DNA of 64,000 bases from contig CAWFMF010000004.1 in NCBI GenBank assembly GCA_963816985.1, positions 3,720,001 through 3,784,000 of the forward strand, written 5' to 3'. This DNA comes from JAIVJM01 sp963816985. Lineage in GTDB: Bacteria > Acidobacteriota > Blastocatellia > Pyrinomonadales > Pyrinomonadaceae. The notes under the pieces are model-generated. The model saw nothing but the letters and a program-made list of their open reading frames with translations, was not told the origin of the DNA and ran no database searches. The first letter of the stretch is position 1. Each line of letters begins with the position of its first letter. Both the position numbers and the translations under genes were made by a program. Positions 38,492-47,377 of this stretch are shown piece by piece.

Positions 38492-39853
38492 ATGAGAGAG
38501 AAGGTTCGCATCGCCAGCGGGCAAGGCTTCTGGGGCGACATGCTCGACGCGCCCGTGCGACAGGTGCGCGGCGGCCCCGTTGACTACCTGATGCTCGACT
38601 ATCTGGCCGAGGTCACGATGTCCATCATGCAGAAGCAGCGCGCGCGAGACCCGCAGGCGGGCTACGCGCGCGACTTCGTGCCGCTGATGCGAGAGATTCT
38701 GCCCGACTGCGTAGAGCGCGGCATCCGCGTGACGGCGAACGCGGGCGGCGTCAACCCCGAAGGCTGCGCCGAGGCGGTGCGCGAGGTGGCGCGCGAACTC
38801 GGCCTCGCGGGCCGTCTGCGACTCGGCACGGTGACGGGCGACGACATCATGGGCCGTCTCGACGGAATGCTCGCGCGCGGCGTCGAGATGCGCAACATGG
38901 ACACGGGAGAACCACTCTCGACGGTGCGCGAACGCATCCAGAGCGCGAACGTCTACCTCGGCGCGTGGCCGATGGTCGAGGCTCTGCGGCGCGGCGCGCA
39001 GGTCGTCATCACGGGCCGTGCGACCGACACGGGCCTCACGCTCGCGCCGCTCATCCACGAGTTCGGCTGGGGCGAAACCGACTGGGACTTGCTCTCGGCG
39101 GGGACGATTGCCGGGCACATCATCGAGTGCGGCGCGCAAGCGTCGGGCGGCAACTGCCAGTACGAGTGGCAGTCCATCCCCGACCTCGCCGACGTGGGCT
39201 TCCCCATCGTCGAAGGCCACGCGGACGGCACGTTCTTCGTGACGAAGCACGAGGGCACGGGCGGGCGCGTCTCCGTCCCGACCATCAAGGAGCAGCTCGT
39301 CTACGAGATGGGCGACCCGCACGAGTACATCACGCCCGACTGCGTGGCCGACTTCACCAGCATCCGTCTCGAAGACGCGGGGGAGAATCGCGTCCGCGTC
39401 CACGGCATCAAGGGCAAGCCCGCGACCGAGTTTTACAAGGTCTCAATCAGCTACTCGGCGGGCTACAAGGCCGTCGGCACGCTCGTCTATTCGTGGCCCG
39501 ACGCTTACGAGAAGGCGCGCGCGGCTGACAAAATCCTGCGCGCGCGGCTCGAACGTCTCGGCCTCAAGTTCGACCAAATCCTGACCGAGTTCGTCGGCGT
39601 GAATGCGACGCACGGGCCGCTCGCCGGAGACCCGCCCGCAGACATTCCCGAAGTCCAACTCCGCGTCGGCGTGCGCGGCGAAGACCGCAAGGCCGTCGAG
39701 CGTTTCACCAAAGAGATTGCGCCGCTCATCCTGACGGGGCCGCCCGGCGTGACGGGCTTCGCGGGCGGGCGACCGAAGGTCGAAGAGATCGTCGCCTACT
39801 GGCCCGCGCTCATCCCGAAGACGGAGATTGAGACGCAGCGTCGAGGTGCTTGA
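38492..39853 (+). CDS. atuA: AtuA-like acyclic terpene/acyl-CoA utilisation protein (DUF1446)
   Basis: 453 residues from ATG 38492 (AAGGAGAGGG upstream). Starts VRIASGQGFWGDMLDA and holds VDYLMLDYLAEVTM, TANAGGVNPEGCA, GRATDTGLTLAPL and ECGAQASGGNC, typical of DUF1446. In Pseudomonas AtuA is needed for citronellol/geraniol use, but its reaction is unknown. In longer homologues a C-terminal domain is fused; here it is a separate gene (40467-40811). Three bp before the Nudix gene. Confidence 0.88.
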   Translation: MREKVRIASGQGFWGDMLDAPVRQVRGGPVDYLMLDYLAEVTMSIMQKQRARDPQAGYARDFVPLMREILPDCVERGIRVTANAGGVNPEGCAEAVREVARELGLAGRLRLGTVTGDDIMGRLDGMLARGVEMRNMDTGEPLSTVRERIQSANVYLGAWPMVEALRRGAQVVITGRATDTGLTLAPLIHEFGWGETDWDLLSAGTIAGHIIECGAQASGGNCQYEWQSIPDLADVGFPIVEGHADGTFFVTKHEGTGGRVSVPTIKEQLVYEMGDPHEYITPDCVADFTSIRLEDAGENRVRVHGIKGKPATEFYKVSISYSAGYKAVGTLVYSWPDAYEKARAADKILRARLERLGLKFDQILTEFVGVNATHGPLAGDPPADIPEVQLRVGVRGEDRKAVERFTKEIAPLILTGPPGVTGFAGGRPKVEEIVAYWPALIPKTEIETQRRGA

Positions 39854-39856
39854 AGT

Positions 39857-40459
39857 TTGAGCGACGAGCAGAAGGACGACGCGCGCCCGCGCGCCGCTTC
39901 GCCCCCGGCGTGGCGGCGTCAGGAGTCAGAGCAGTTGGCCGACTGCCGCGTCTTCCGCGTGCGCCGCGACCGCAGCGAGAATCCGCGCGGCGGTCGCGTG
40001 CATGACTTCTACGTCATCGAAGCGCCCGACTGGATTAACGTCGTCCCTTTGACTGAAGCGGGCGAGGTCGTCCTCATCGAGCAGTATCGTCACGGCGCGG
40101 AAGAAGTCTCTCTGGAAATCCCCGGCGGGATGGTGGACGAGGGCGAGAGTCCGCAGGAGGCCGCCGCGCGCGAGCTTCTGGAAGAGACGGGCTACGCGTC
40201 GGCGGAGATCATCTATCTCGGCAAGACGCGACCGAACCCGGCGATTCAGGACAACTGGATTCACACGTTCCTCGCGCGCGGCGTCGAGTTCCGGCACGAG
40301 CCGACGTTCGACGGGACGGAACACACGGTCGTCCGCCTCGTGCCGCTCGAACGCATCCCCTCGCTCATCGCCGACGGGACGATTAACCACTCGCTCGTCG
40401 TCGTCGGCTTTTACCGGCTCGGCCTCTACCAGAAGACGTTTGACGAAGGCGGCGCTTAA
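39857..40459 (+). CDS. Nudix hydrolase (ADP-ribose pyrophosphatase-like)
   Basis: 200 residues, TTG start; no ATG is near. The Nudix box is complete (GGMVDEGESPQEAAARELLE, then ETGY), with IEQYRHGAEEVSLEIP before it, as in ADP-ribose pyrophosphatases. It splits the two halves of the AtuA system and is almost surely co-transcribed. Substrate unknown; a CoA- or nucleotide-sugar-type diphosphate is possible. Confidence 0.88.
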   Translation: MSDEQKDDARPRAASPPAWRRQESEQLADCRVFRVRRDRSENPRGGRVHDFYVIEAPDWINVVPLTEAGEVVLIEQYRHGAEEVSLEIPGGMVDEGESPQEAAARELLEETGYASAEIIYLGKTRPNPAIQDNWIHTFLARGVEFRHEPTFDGTEHTVVRLVPLERIPSLIADGTINHSLVVVGFYRLGLYQKTFDEGGA

Positions 40460-40466
40460 ATCAATC

Positions 40467-40811
40467 ATGCGAATCAAACTGGTCAAACTCGCGCACGCGC
40501 GCTCCGGCGACAAAGGCGACACGGCGAACGTCGGGCTCATCGCGCTGCGCGAAGAGATATACCCGCTGCTCGTCCGAGAGGTCACAGCCGCCCGTGTCAA
40601 GGAGCACTTCAGGGGCATCTGTAAAGGCGAGGTCGAGCGCTTCGAGCTGCCGAATCTCGGCGCGCTCAACTTCCTCCTGCACGAATCCCTCGGCGGCGGC
40701 GGCACTCTCTCTCTGATGACCGACGCGCAAGGGAAGACCTTCTCGACGGCGCTCCTGCGCATGGAAGTGGAAGTGCCGGACGAGGAGGCGCGCGAGCTGC
40801 GTTTACAGTGA
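40467..40811 (+). CDS. AtuA C-terminal domain protein
   Basis: 114 residues from ATG 40467. LVKLAHARSGDKGDTANVGLIA is the mark of the small domain found at the end of fused AtuA proteins. It lies 8 bp after the Nudix gene and overlaps the next start (TGATG). It probably acts together with the DUF1446 protein encoded at 38492-39853. Confidence 0.87.
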   Translation: MRIKLVKLAHARSGDKGDTANVGLIALREEIYPLLVREVTAARVKEHFRGICKGEVERFELPNLGALNFLLHESLGGGGTLSLMTDAQGKTFSTALLRMEVEVPDEEARELRLQ

Positions 40812-41722
40812 TGAGCGAAAATCTCTACGAACTCGAATCCTCCATCCGCCACGGCTACGCGCAAATCGGCGACGTGCGCCTGCACTACGCCGAGTGCGGG
40901 AGCGGCGACCGTCTGGTGATTCTGCTCCACGGGTTTCCTGAGTGCTGGTACTCGTGGCGTCATCAACTGGCGGCGCTCGGCGAGCGTTACCACGTCGTCG
41001 CGCCCGACATGCGCGGCTACAACCTGAGCGACAAGCCGCCGCGCGTCGAAGACTACCGCGTCGAGCGTCTGACCGACGACGTGATGGGTCTCGTCCGGCA
41101 CTTCGGCGCGGCAGACGCGGCCATCATCGGCCACGACTGGGGCGCGGCGGTCGCGTGGGCTCTGGCCGAGTCGCACCCCGAATACGTCTGGAAACTCGCC
41201 GCGCTGCAAGTCCCGCCCGGCAAGGTGTGGGCGAAGAACATGACGGTGCGGCAGTTCTTCAGGAGTTGGTACATGTTCTTCTTCCAACTCCCCGCGCTCC
41301 CCGAATGGGTCATCAGCCGCGACGACTTCGCGGGCATCGAGCAGACGTTCCGCAAGACGGCGCGACCGGGAACCTTCAGCGAGACCGACCTCGCAATTCT
41401 GAAGTCGGCCTTGCGCGAGCCCGGCGCTGTGACCGCCGCCGTCAACTACTACCGCGCCAACATTGGCGCGCTGCTCCGCCGCAGTTTCGAGCGCGGCGGC
41501 GACGGGGCGAAGGCCGACACGCGCGTCCGCGTCCCGACACTTTTCATCTACGGCGAGCGCGACTTCGCCATCGTCCCCGAAACGGTGCAGGGCGTCGGCG
41601 ACTACGTTGACGCGCCGTACCGCGAGGTGCGTCTGGGGCGTGCGAACCACTGGGTGCAGCAGGAGCACCCGGCGGAAGTCAACGCCGCGCTCCTCGACTT
41701 TCTGGACGCTAAGGAACTTTAG
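40811..41722 (+). CDS. Alpha/beta hydrolase (epoxide hydrolase-like)
   Basis: 303 residues from ATG 40811, which overlaps the previous stop. HGFPECWYSWRHQL gives the oxyanion motif, GHDWGAAVAW the Asp nucleophile, GERDFAIV and NHWVQQEHP the acid and His. The Asp nucleophile and HGFPE favour epoxide hydrolase or haloalkane dehalogenase chemistry. No signal peptide. Part of the AtuA operon. Confidence 0.87.
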   Translation: MSENLYELESSIRHGYAQIGDVRLHYAECGSGDRLVILLHGFPECWYSWRHQLAALGERYHVVAPDMRGYNLSDKPPRVEDYRVERLTDDVMGLVRHFGAADAAIIGHDWGAAVAWALAESHPEYVWKLAALQVPPGKVWAKNMTVRQFFRSWYMFFFQLPALPEWVISRDDFAGIEQTFRKTARPGTFSETDLAILKSALREPGAVTAAVNYYRANIGALLRRSFERGGDGAKADTRVRVPTLFIYGERDFAIVPETVQGVGDYVDAPYREVRLGRANHWVQQEHPAEVNAALLDFLDAKEL

Positions 41723-41734
41723 CGCCGTTCGTTT

Positions 41735-42502
41735 ATGGAAGAGCAAAGCCCCGTCATCTACAACGTCGAAGGCTCGGTCGCCCGCGTCACGCTCAACCGA
41801 CCGGAGAAGCGCAATGCGCTCAACGACGCGCTCGTCGAAGGTCTGAAAAAAGCCCTGCGCGACGCGGACGATGACGACTCGGTGCGCGCCGTCCTCATCA
41901 GCGGCGCGGGCGCGGACTTCTGCTCCGGCGCAGACCTCTCCGCGCTCCGAAAGATTTCCGAAAGCTCCATTGTCGAGAACCTCGAAGACGCGCAATCCCT
42001 GTCGGAGTTGTTCGCGCTCATCCGCCGTGTGCGCGTTCCTGTCGTCGCCGCCGTGCGCGGTCGCGCGCTCGCGGGTGGGTGCGGGCTGGCGACCGCGTGT
42101 GACTTGGTGCTCGCCGCCGAGTCGGCGCGCTTCGGCTACCCGGAAGTGAAGATCGGATTCGTGCCTGCGATGGTGACGGCCATCCTGCGCCGCAACGTCT
42201 CGGAGAAGCGGGCCTTCGAGCTGCTCACACGCGGCGCGGAGATTTCCGCGCGCGAGGCCGAACGTCTCGGCCTCGTCAACCACGTCTTCGACGATGCCGT
42301 CTTCGAGTCGCAGGTCGAGGCTTACGTCGCCGGGTTCGAGAAGTCGAGCCGCTCCGCCGTCATGCTCACCAAGCGGCTGCTCTACCACATGGACGGCATG
42401 ACCTTCGACGCCGCGCTTCAGTCCGGCGCGGACGTGAACGCCATCGCGCGCATGACCGAAGACTGTCAGCAGGGAATCGCAAAGTTTCTGAAGAAGAGTT
42501 AG
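41735..42502 (+). CDS. Enoyl-CoA hydratase/isomerase family protein
   Basis: 255 residues, full length for the family. VARVTLNRPEKRNALNDAL, FCSGADLSAL (oxyanion hole), ALAGGCGLATACDLVLA and GYPEVKIGFVPA are clear. In the Atu/Liu pathways a hydratase of this group acts on the carboxylated acyl-CoA; this one may do so. Last gene of the operon; ends 14 bp before a palindrome. Confidence 0.92.
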   Translation: MEEQSPVIYNVEGSVARVTLNRPEKRNALNDALVEGLKKALRDADDDDSVRAVLISGAGADFCSGADLSALRKISESSIVENLEDAQSLSELFALIRRVRVPVVAAVRGRALAGGCGLATACDLVLAAESARFGYPEVKIGFVPAMVTAILRRNVSEKRAFELLTRGAEISAREAERLGLVNHVFDDAVFESQVEAYVAGFEKSSRSAVMLTKRLLYHMDGMTFDAALQSGADVNAIARMTEDCQQGIAKFLKKS

Positions 42503-42516
42503 GCCGCGCCGCTCAA

Positions 42517-42594
42517 AAACAGTACCGCGAGCGGTAGCGAGCGGGTTGACGCTGATGACGCTCAACCCGCTCGCTACCGCTCGCGGTACTGTTT
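42517..42594. repeat. GC-rich palindrome, class 2 (second copy)
   Basis: 33-bp arms (42517-42549 and 42562-42594) that are almost perfect complements, with core GTACCGCGAGCGGTAGCGAG. Related to 33349-33431. It lies between convergent hydratase genes and its right arm encodes the last six residues and the stop codon of the minus-strand one. Confidence 0.93.
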
Positions 42595-43206
42595 CATGCG
42601 CTGGCCTGCAATCTCAATCGCGTGTCCAAGCGCATCATCTGCGACGAAATCAACGAGTCCCATCTCCAACGCCTCCGTCGCGCTCAAGCGTCGCGCCGTC
42701 CCGAACATCTCAAGCGCGCGCGCCGCGCCTATCAAACGCGGGAGCCGCTGCGTGCCGCCCCAGCCGGTGATGATGCCGAGGCGCGCGCCGGGGTGCGCGA
42801 AGACGGCTTGAGGCGCGGCGACGCGGACGCGGCACGAGAGCGCGAGGTCGAGCCCGCCGCCCATGCAGAAGCCGTTGACGGCGGCGACGGTCAACTGCCT
42901 CGCGCCGGCGACGCTTTGGAAGAGTCGCTGCCCGCGCGCGGCGAACCCTCGCGCCGTTTCGGGAGTTAAAGTTTGCAGCTCGCGGATGTCCGCGCCGGAG
43001 GCGAAGGCGTCGCCCGTGCCCGTGAAGATGATGGAGTTGATGCGGTCGCTCTGTGAGAGGCGAGTAAAGGCGCGGTCAATCGCTTCGAGCGTGGCGACCG
43101 AGAGGGAGTTTCTTTCCGAGGGGCGGTTGAGGCGGATGACGGCCAGAGAGTCGCGCTCTTCGACGACGACCGGAGATGCTCGCGCGCTCTCCTCGTCGCC
43201 CGTCAT
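42574..43206 (-). CDS. Enoyl-CoA hydratase family protein, C-terminally short
   Basis: 210 residues; usual length is about 255-265. AVIRLNRPSERNSLS, FASGADIREL, NGFCMGGGLDLALSC and GIITGWGGTQRLPRLIG are intact, so the active-site core is there. The missing part is the C-terminal helical region used for trimer contacts. The last codons (KQYRER and TAG) lie in the palindrome. ATGA overlap with the B12-subunit gene upstream indicates co-translation. Confidence 0.85.
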   Translation of the reverse strand: MTGDEESARASPVVVEERDSLAVIRLNRPSERNSLSVATLEAIDRAFTRLSQSDRINSIIFTGTGDAFASGADIRELQTLTPETARGFAARGQRLFQSVAGARQLTVAAVNGFCMGGGLDLALSCRVRVAAPQAVFAHPGARLGIITGWGGTQRLPRLIGAARALEMFGTARRLSATEALEMGLVDFVADDALGHAIEIAGQRMKQYRER

Positions 43207-43607
43207 GCGCGCGGGCGGACGCTCTCGCGGAGGAATTTCACGATGTCTTCCGTCGAGGTTCCGGGGAGGAAGATGGCCGAGACGCCTTGCTCCTTGAGCT
43301 TCGGGATGTCTTCCTGCGGGATGATGCCGCCGACGATGACGAGGCAGTCGTCCATCCCGCGCTCGCGCAGGAGCTGGATGATGCGCGGGCAGAGCGTGTT
43401 GTGCGCGCCGCTCAGGATGGAGACGCCGACCGCGTCCACGTCCTCCTGCAAGGCCGCCGCCGCGATCATCTCCGGCGTCTGCCGCAACCCCGTGTAGATG
43501 ACTTCCATCCCCGCGTCGCGCAATGCGCGCGCAATCACTTTAGCGCCGCGGTCGTGACCGTCGAGCCCCGGCTTAGCGACGAGGACGCGAATTTTTCTTT
43601 CAGACAT
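43203..43607 (-). CDS. Acyl-CoA mutase B12-binding (small) subunit
   Basis: 134 residues from ATG 43607. The cobalamin-binding motif LDGHDRGAKV (DxHxxG), SILSGAH and VGGIIPQED are present. Rossmann-type fold. It pairs with the large subunit encoded 88 bp upstream on the same strand. The frame in front of 43607 runs into repeat J and is not used. Confidence 0.93.
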   Translation of the reverse strand: MSERKIRVLVAKPGLDGHDRGAKVIARALRDAGMEVIYTGLRQTPEMIAAAALQEDVDAVGVSILSGAHNTLCPRIIQLLRERGMDDCLVIVGGIIPQEDIPKLKEQGVSAIFLPGTSTEDIVKFLRESVRPRA

Positions 43608-43613
43608 AAGAAC

Positions 43614-43691
43614 GGTGACAGGTGACAGGTGACAGGTGACAGGTAAAGACAAGTTTTCATCTTGTCACTTGTCACCGTTTACCCGTCACGG
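43614..43691. repeat. Heptamer-period inverted repeat J (AGGTGAC type)
   Basis: Four AGGTGAC units then AGGTAAA; the other arm has TTGTCAC and CGTTTAC. It lies between the two mutase subunit genes, 3 bp from the large-subunit stop codon and 7 bp from the small-subunit start. Confidence 0.9.
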
Positions 43692-43694
43692 CTT

Positions 43695-45377
43695 TCAGAA
43701 TGCTGGTTCTTCGTAGAGGCCGTAAACGTCTCGGAGGGCGTCGCAGATTTCGCCGAGCGTGGCGTAGGCGCGGACGGCCTCGATGGTCGCGGGCATGGTG
43801 TTGTCGCCGTCGGCGGCGGCCCTCTTCAGTTTTTCGAGCGCGTTGGCGACTGCGCCGTTGTCGCGCCGGTCGCGCGCGTCTTGCAGGCGCTGCACCTGCC
43901 GCTCGCGCACCGCCTCGTTGATGACGAGGGTCGGGACTTCGTTCTCCTCGCGCTCCATCGCGTACTTGTTGACGCCGACGATGGTCTGCTCGCCGCGCTC
44001 GACCGCCTTCTGATATTGATAAGCGGATTCCTGAATCTCGCGCTGCGGGAAGCCCTTCTCGATGGCCTCGACCATGCCGCCCATCGCGTCAATCTTCTGG
44101 AAGTAGTCGAGCGCGCCGTCCTCCATCTTCTTCGTCAGAGCCTCGATGAAGTACGAGCCGCCGAGCGGGTCAACCGTGTTCGCGACGCCCGTCTCTTCGG
44201 CGATGATCTGCTGCGTGCGCAAAGCGATAAGAGCCGCCTTGTCGGTCGGCAACGCCAACGCCTCATCATAAGCGTCGGTGTGGAGGCTCTGCGTGCCGCC
44301 GAGGACTCCGGCGAGCGCCTGTATGGCGACGCGCACGATGTTGTTCAAGGGCTGCTGCACGGTGAGCGAGACGCCCGCCGTCTGCGTGTGGAAACGCAAC
44401 TGCAAGACGCGCGGGTTGTCAGAGCCGAAGCGCTCGCGCATCACCCGCGACCAGATGCGGCGGGCGGCGCGGTACTTGGCGATCTCCTCGAAGAAGTCGT
44501 TGTGCGCGTTGAAGAAGAAGGAGATGCGCGGGACGAAGGCGTCCACGTCGAGCCCGGCGCGCACGCCCCACTCGACGTACTCGATGCCGTCGCGCAAGGT
44601 GAAGGCGAGTTCCTGCATGGCCGTCGCCCCGGCCTCGCGGATGTGGTAGCCGCTCACGGAAATCGGGTTGTACTTCGGGACGTGCTGCGTGCAGAACTCG
44701 AAGGTGTCCACGACGAGCTTCATCGCCGGGCGGATCGGGTAAATCCACTCCTTCTGCGCGATGTACTCTTTGAGGATGTCGTTCTGGAGCGTGCCGGAAA
44801 TCTTCCGGAAGTCCGCGCCCTGCTTCTCGGCCACCACCAGATACATCGCGAGCAGCACGGAGGCGGGCGCGTTGATGGTCTGCGAGACGGTCACGTCTTC
44901 GAGCGGGATGCCGTCGAAGAGCACCTCCATGTCGGCGAGCGAAGAGACGGCGACGCCGCACTTGCCGACCTCGCCTTCGGAGAGCGGCGAGTCGGCGTCG
45001 TAACCCATCAAGGCGGGCAGGTCGTAGGCGACCGAGAGGCCCGTCTGCCCTTGTTGAAGAAGATATTTAAAACGCGCGTTCGTCTCTTCGGGCGTGCCGA
45101 AGCCCGCGAACTGGCGCATCGTCCAGAGCTTGCCCCGGTAACCGGTCGGGTGTATGCCGCGCGTGTAAGGGAACTCGCCGGGGAAAGAGATGTCTCGGTC
45201 GAAGTCCACGTCCGCCGTGTCGGCGGGGGTGTAGAGTCGTTCGACCTCTTCGAGCGAGACGGTCTCGAAGTTCTTCTTCCACTCGGCGCGTTTCTTCAGG
45301 ACGGGCTCCAGAGTCTCCTGCTCCCAGCGCTCGACGGCGGCCTGTTCCGCCGAGTTGATCTCTTTCGTTTCGGGCAT
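43695..45377 (-). CDS. Acyl-CoA (methylmalonyl-CoA-type) mutase, large subunit
   Basis: 560 residues. Conserved TRGIHPTGYRGKLWTMRQF, LSVAYDLPALMGYD, GTLQNDILKEY, SVSGYHIREAGATAMQE, FHTQTAGVSLTVQQP and the TQSLHTDAYDEALALPT region. It is the substrate-binding TIM barrel; B12 sits on the separate small subunit. Most such enzymes turn methylmalonyl-CoA into succinyl-CoA. The pattern GYRGK and FFFNAH is also seen in isobutyryl-CoA mutases, so the substrate is open. The gap 45378-45678 upstream is AT-rich and shows only a TATAAA-like -10 (minus strand, 45450-45455). Confidence 0.92.
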   Translation of the reverse strand: MPETKEINSAEQAAVERWEQETLEPVLKKRAEWKKNFETVSLEEVERLYTPADTADVDFDRDISFPGEFPYTRGIHPTGYRGKLWTMRQFAGFGTPEETNARFKYLLQQGQTGLSVAYDLPALMGYDADSPLSEGEVGKCGVAVSSLADMEVLFDGIPLEDVTVSQTINAPASVLLAMYLVVAEKQGADFRKISGTLQNDILKEYIAQKEWIYPIRPAMKLVVDTFEFCTQHVPKYNPISVSGYHIREAGATAMQELAFTLRDGIEYVEWGVRAGLDVDAFVPRISFFFNAHNDFFEEIAKYRAARRIWSRVMRERFGSDNPRVLQLRFHTQTAGVSLTVQQPLNNIVRVAIQALAGVLGGTQSLHTDAYDEALALPTDKAALIALRTQQIIAEETGVANTVDPLGGSYFIEALTKKMEDGALDYFQKIDAMGGMVEAIEKGFPQREIQESAYQYQKAVERGEQTIVGVNKYAMEREENEVPTLVINEAVRERQVQRLQDARDRRDNGAVANALEKLKRAAADGDNTMPATIEAVRAYATLGEICDALRDVYGLYEEPAF

Positions 45378-45678
45378 AACTCCCTCTCGGCTCCCGCCTC
45401 ACGCCTCGAAAGTGCGCGCGGCAAAAATTATCTTAAGTTTCTCCGAATATTTATAGAGAAAAAGATATTAGTTGACGCTCGCGAGGGGTGTCAACCGAAT
45501 GATTCGTCGCGGTTTGTGCGTGAAGAAGGAGCGGCGCGGCTGGCGTCGAAACGCTCAGCCGCGCCGCAAGGGAAGGGTAACTCAAAAGCAGGGAACGGGC
45601 GTGGCGTCTAACGGCGGGCGACCGGCGGAAAACATGATTGCGGAAAAGCCTTGCCGGTTCCGAAAGCCCGCGCCGAAG

Positions 45679-46089
45679 TTAATCCAACGGGACGACGATC
45701 TCGTTCGGTCGAACCATGTTCATGCGCTCGCGCGCCGTGGCCTCGATAGCGCGCGGGTCAGAGCGCAGGCGCTCGACGCGCTCGCGCAGCATCGCGTTGT
45801 CGCTCTTAATCATCTCGACGTGGGTGCTCACCTGCTCTAACTTCTTTTCGGCGGCCCCCATCCCGGCGTGCGTGCGGATGGTGACGGTCACACAGACGGC
45901 GAAGGTCGCCAGCATGATCATGCAGAAGACGACCCAGGAGGGGAGCGCGAAGTCGCGCCGACGGACTGCTGCGCGCGCACCAGCCGTCTCGACCGCCGGA
46001 GGGGCGACGGGGGAGGGAAGTGTCAGGGCGCGTGCCGAAGGTTGTTGCGTGGCGAGTCGGGCGTCAGTCCAGTAAGGATTCGCGGCCAT
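45679..46089 (-). CDS. FtsB/DivIC/FtsL-like septum protein
   Basis: 136 residues from ATG 46089, with GGAGGGG 9 bases upstream. A polar cytoplasmic part (about 48 residues), one TM (about 50-70), a short coiled coil (KKLEQVSTHVEMIKSDNAML) and the ending RERMNMVRPNEIVVPLD, typical of FtsB/DivIC proteins. These help assemble the septal synthase complex. It stands alone, away from other division genes. Confidence 0.75.
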   Translation of the reverse strand: MAANPYWTDARLATQQPSARALTLPSPVAPPAVETAGARAAVRRRDFALPSWVVFCMIMLATFAVCVTVTIRTHAGMGAAEKKLEQVSTHVEMIKSDNAMLRERVERLRSDPRAIEATARERMNMVRPNEIVVPLD

Positions 46090-46263
46090 TTTGAGATGCC
46101 CCTCCAAGGCTGAATCGGTTCGATTCTGCGTTGATGCGCTCGGTCTGTGGTGACAAAAAAAGTGCTGTTCGAACGTCGAAGAACCGGAATGGATGGAAAA
46201 TCGCGTTCATTCCTTTGTCGCGCAAGAATTTAGCGACAAAGTGGCGGGAATGTAGCATGGCAG

Positions 46264-46292
46264 TTATAACCTGTAAAGACTTTCCTTTTCAA
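46264..46292 (-). promoter_or_regulatory. Possible promoter of the FtsB-like gene
   Basis: Minus strand TTGAAA (46292-46287), 17-bp spacer, TTATAA (46269-46264). About 175 bp before the start codon. Confidence 0.45.
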
Positions 46293-46623
46293 CGGTTGAT
46301 GCGGATAAGTTCAATATTTACTTGAGGTAAGCGAGATTGGCGGGTTTTTTTGGCGAACACGGGGCGAACGGAAATCCACGTCGAGGGCAATGCGGATGCA
46401 GCCCTTTATAATGCAGCAAGATAGCTCGGTTACGAATCTGTCACAGGTGTGGAAAAGATAGGAGGCCGCTCAAACGTGCGCTCCCGACACCAGTTTTCAG
46501 GATGTCTTGATTTACCTTTGCTACTACGTGTCGAATCAGTCGAAGAAACTTTGAGAGTGAAGCTAAATGCTGAAAGCAAAAGCTGTTAGGGATTATTCGA
46601 GGCTTGCATCCGGCAAAAAGAAT
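46293..46623. other. Low-GC intergenic stretch without a firm gene
   Basis: Contains a perfect plus-strand TATAAT (46407-46412) without a good -35, and a 37-codon frame (GTG 46476 to TAG 46589) with AGGAGG upstream. No known RNA or protein is recognised. Confidence 0.3.
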
Positions 46624-46655
46624 GCGCGGCCCCGAAATTAAATCGAGGGCCGCGC
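46624..46655 (-). terminator. Terminator of the GlsB-type gene
   Basis: GCGCGGCCC (46624-46632) pairs with GGGCCGCGC (46647-46655); on the minus strand ATTCTTTTTG follows. It is 25 bp after the stop codon. Confidence 0.7.
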
Positions 46656-46680
46656 GCTCTTCCGTCGTTCTGTCTAGATT

Positions 46681-46968
46681 CTAGGTTCCTGTCCGTAAAC
46701 TCTTCTTCGTGAGCAGTCTGTAAACGGCGAGCACGATGAGAGCGCCGATGACAGAGAAAAGCAGTGTGACGAAGAAACCGGGGTCTCCGGTCTCTCTGGC
46801 GGGTCCACCGATTTCGAGCAGATTACCGACCCACCCGCCGATGACCGCGCCGACGATGCCGAGCAGAATGGTGACGATAAAGCCGCCGGGGTCTTTGCCC
46901 GGCATGATGGCCTTCGCAATCACCCCGGCCAGCAGCCCGATGATGATCCACCAAATAATATTTCCCAT
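46681..46968 (-). CDS. GlsB/YeaQ/YmgE-family stress membrane protein
   Basis: 95 residues. Three hydrophobic helices with IGLLAGVIAKAIMPGKDPGG and GIVGAVIGGWVGNLL, the signature of transglycosylase-associated GlsB-like proteins. Small inner-membrane protein, often stress-induced; biochemical role unknown. GGAGG upstream. Single gene with its own terminator. Confidence 0.9.
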   Translation of the reverse strand: MGNIIWWIIIGLLAGVIAKAIMPGKDPGGFIVTILLGIVGAVIGGWVGNLLEIGGPARETGDPGFFVTLLFSVIGALIVLAVYRLLTKKSLRTGT

Positions 46969-47170
46969 TTTTCCCCCTCCTGTTTACTTCGAGCCCTCGG
47001 TGCCGAAAAAATCTTCAAATCAACGGCTCAAAGTCTGTATCGAATTAGTATCGAATAATCCTCAAATCGGTCTTAATGCAAGACTTGCGCCACATCTTCG
47101 CGAGAGACTGGTGAAAAAGTCGAGGAAAACCGAAGAAGATTTAAGTTTAAACAAGTTTGAGTGAATTGAG

Positions 47171-47200
47171 TTGACACCCGCGACGTCAATTCAATAGACT
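47171..47200 (+). promoter_or_regulatory. Sigma-70-type promoter of the sigma-54 activator gene
   Basis: TTGACA (47171-47176), 18-bp spacer, TAGACT (47195-47200), leaving a leader of about 170 nt. Region 46969-47170 has nothing else that can be supported. Confidence 0.65.
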
Positions 47201-47377
47201 GGAATCGCCCTTCGTCGGAGCATTCCGAAATCAGCGACGAGCGTTTCGACGAGCTTCTCCTCAACACAAATTCCCGTTTTCAATCTTGCCCTCATCGTCC
47301 GAAGCTGTTCGGCGTCGCCTTTGTTCGCGCACGCCGGTCTTAATTGTCTGTTCCGCCAAGGGGTAAACAAAGTCTCT

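Noticed and set aside
43662..45611. Long plus-strand frame opposite the mutase subunit
   Set aside because: Shadow of the conserved mutase gene; no protein motif.
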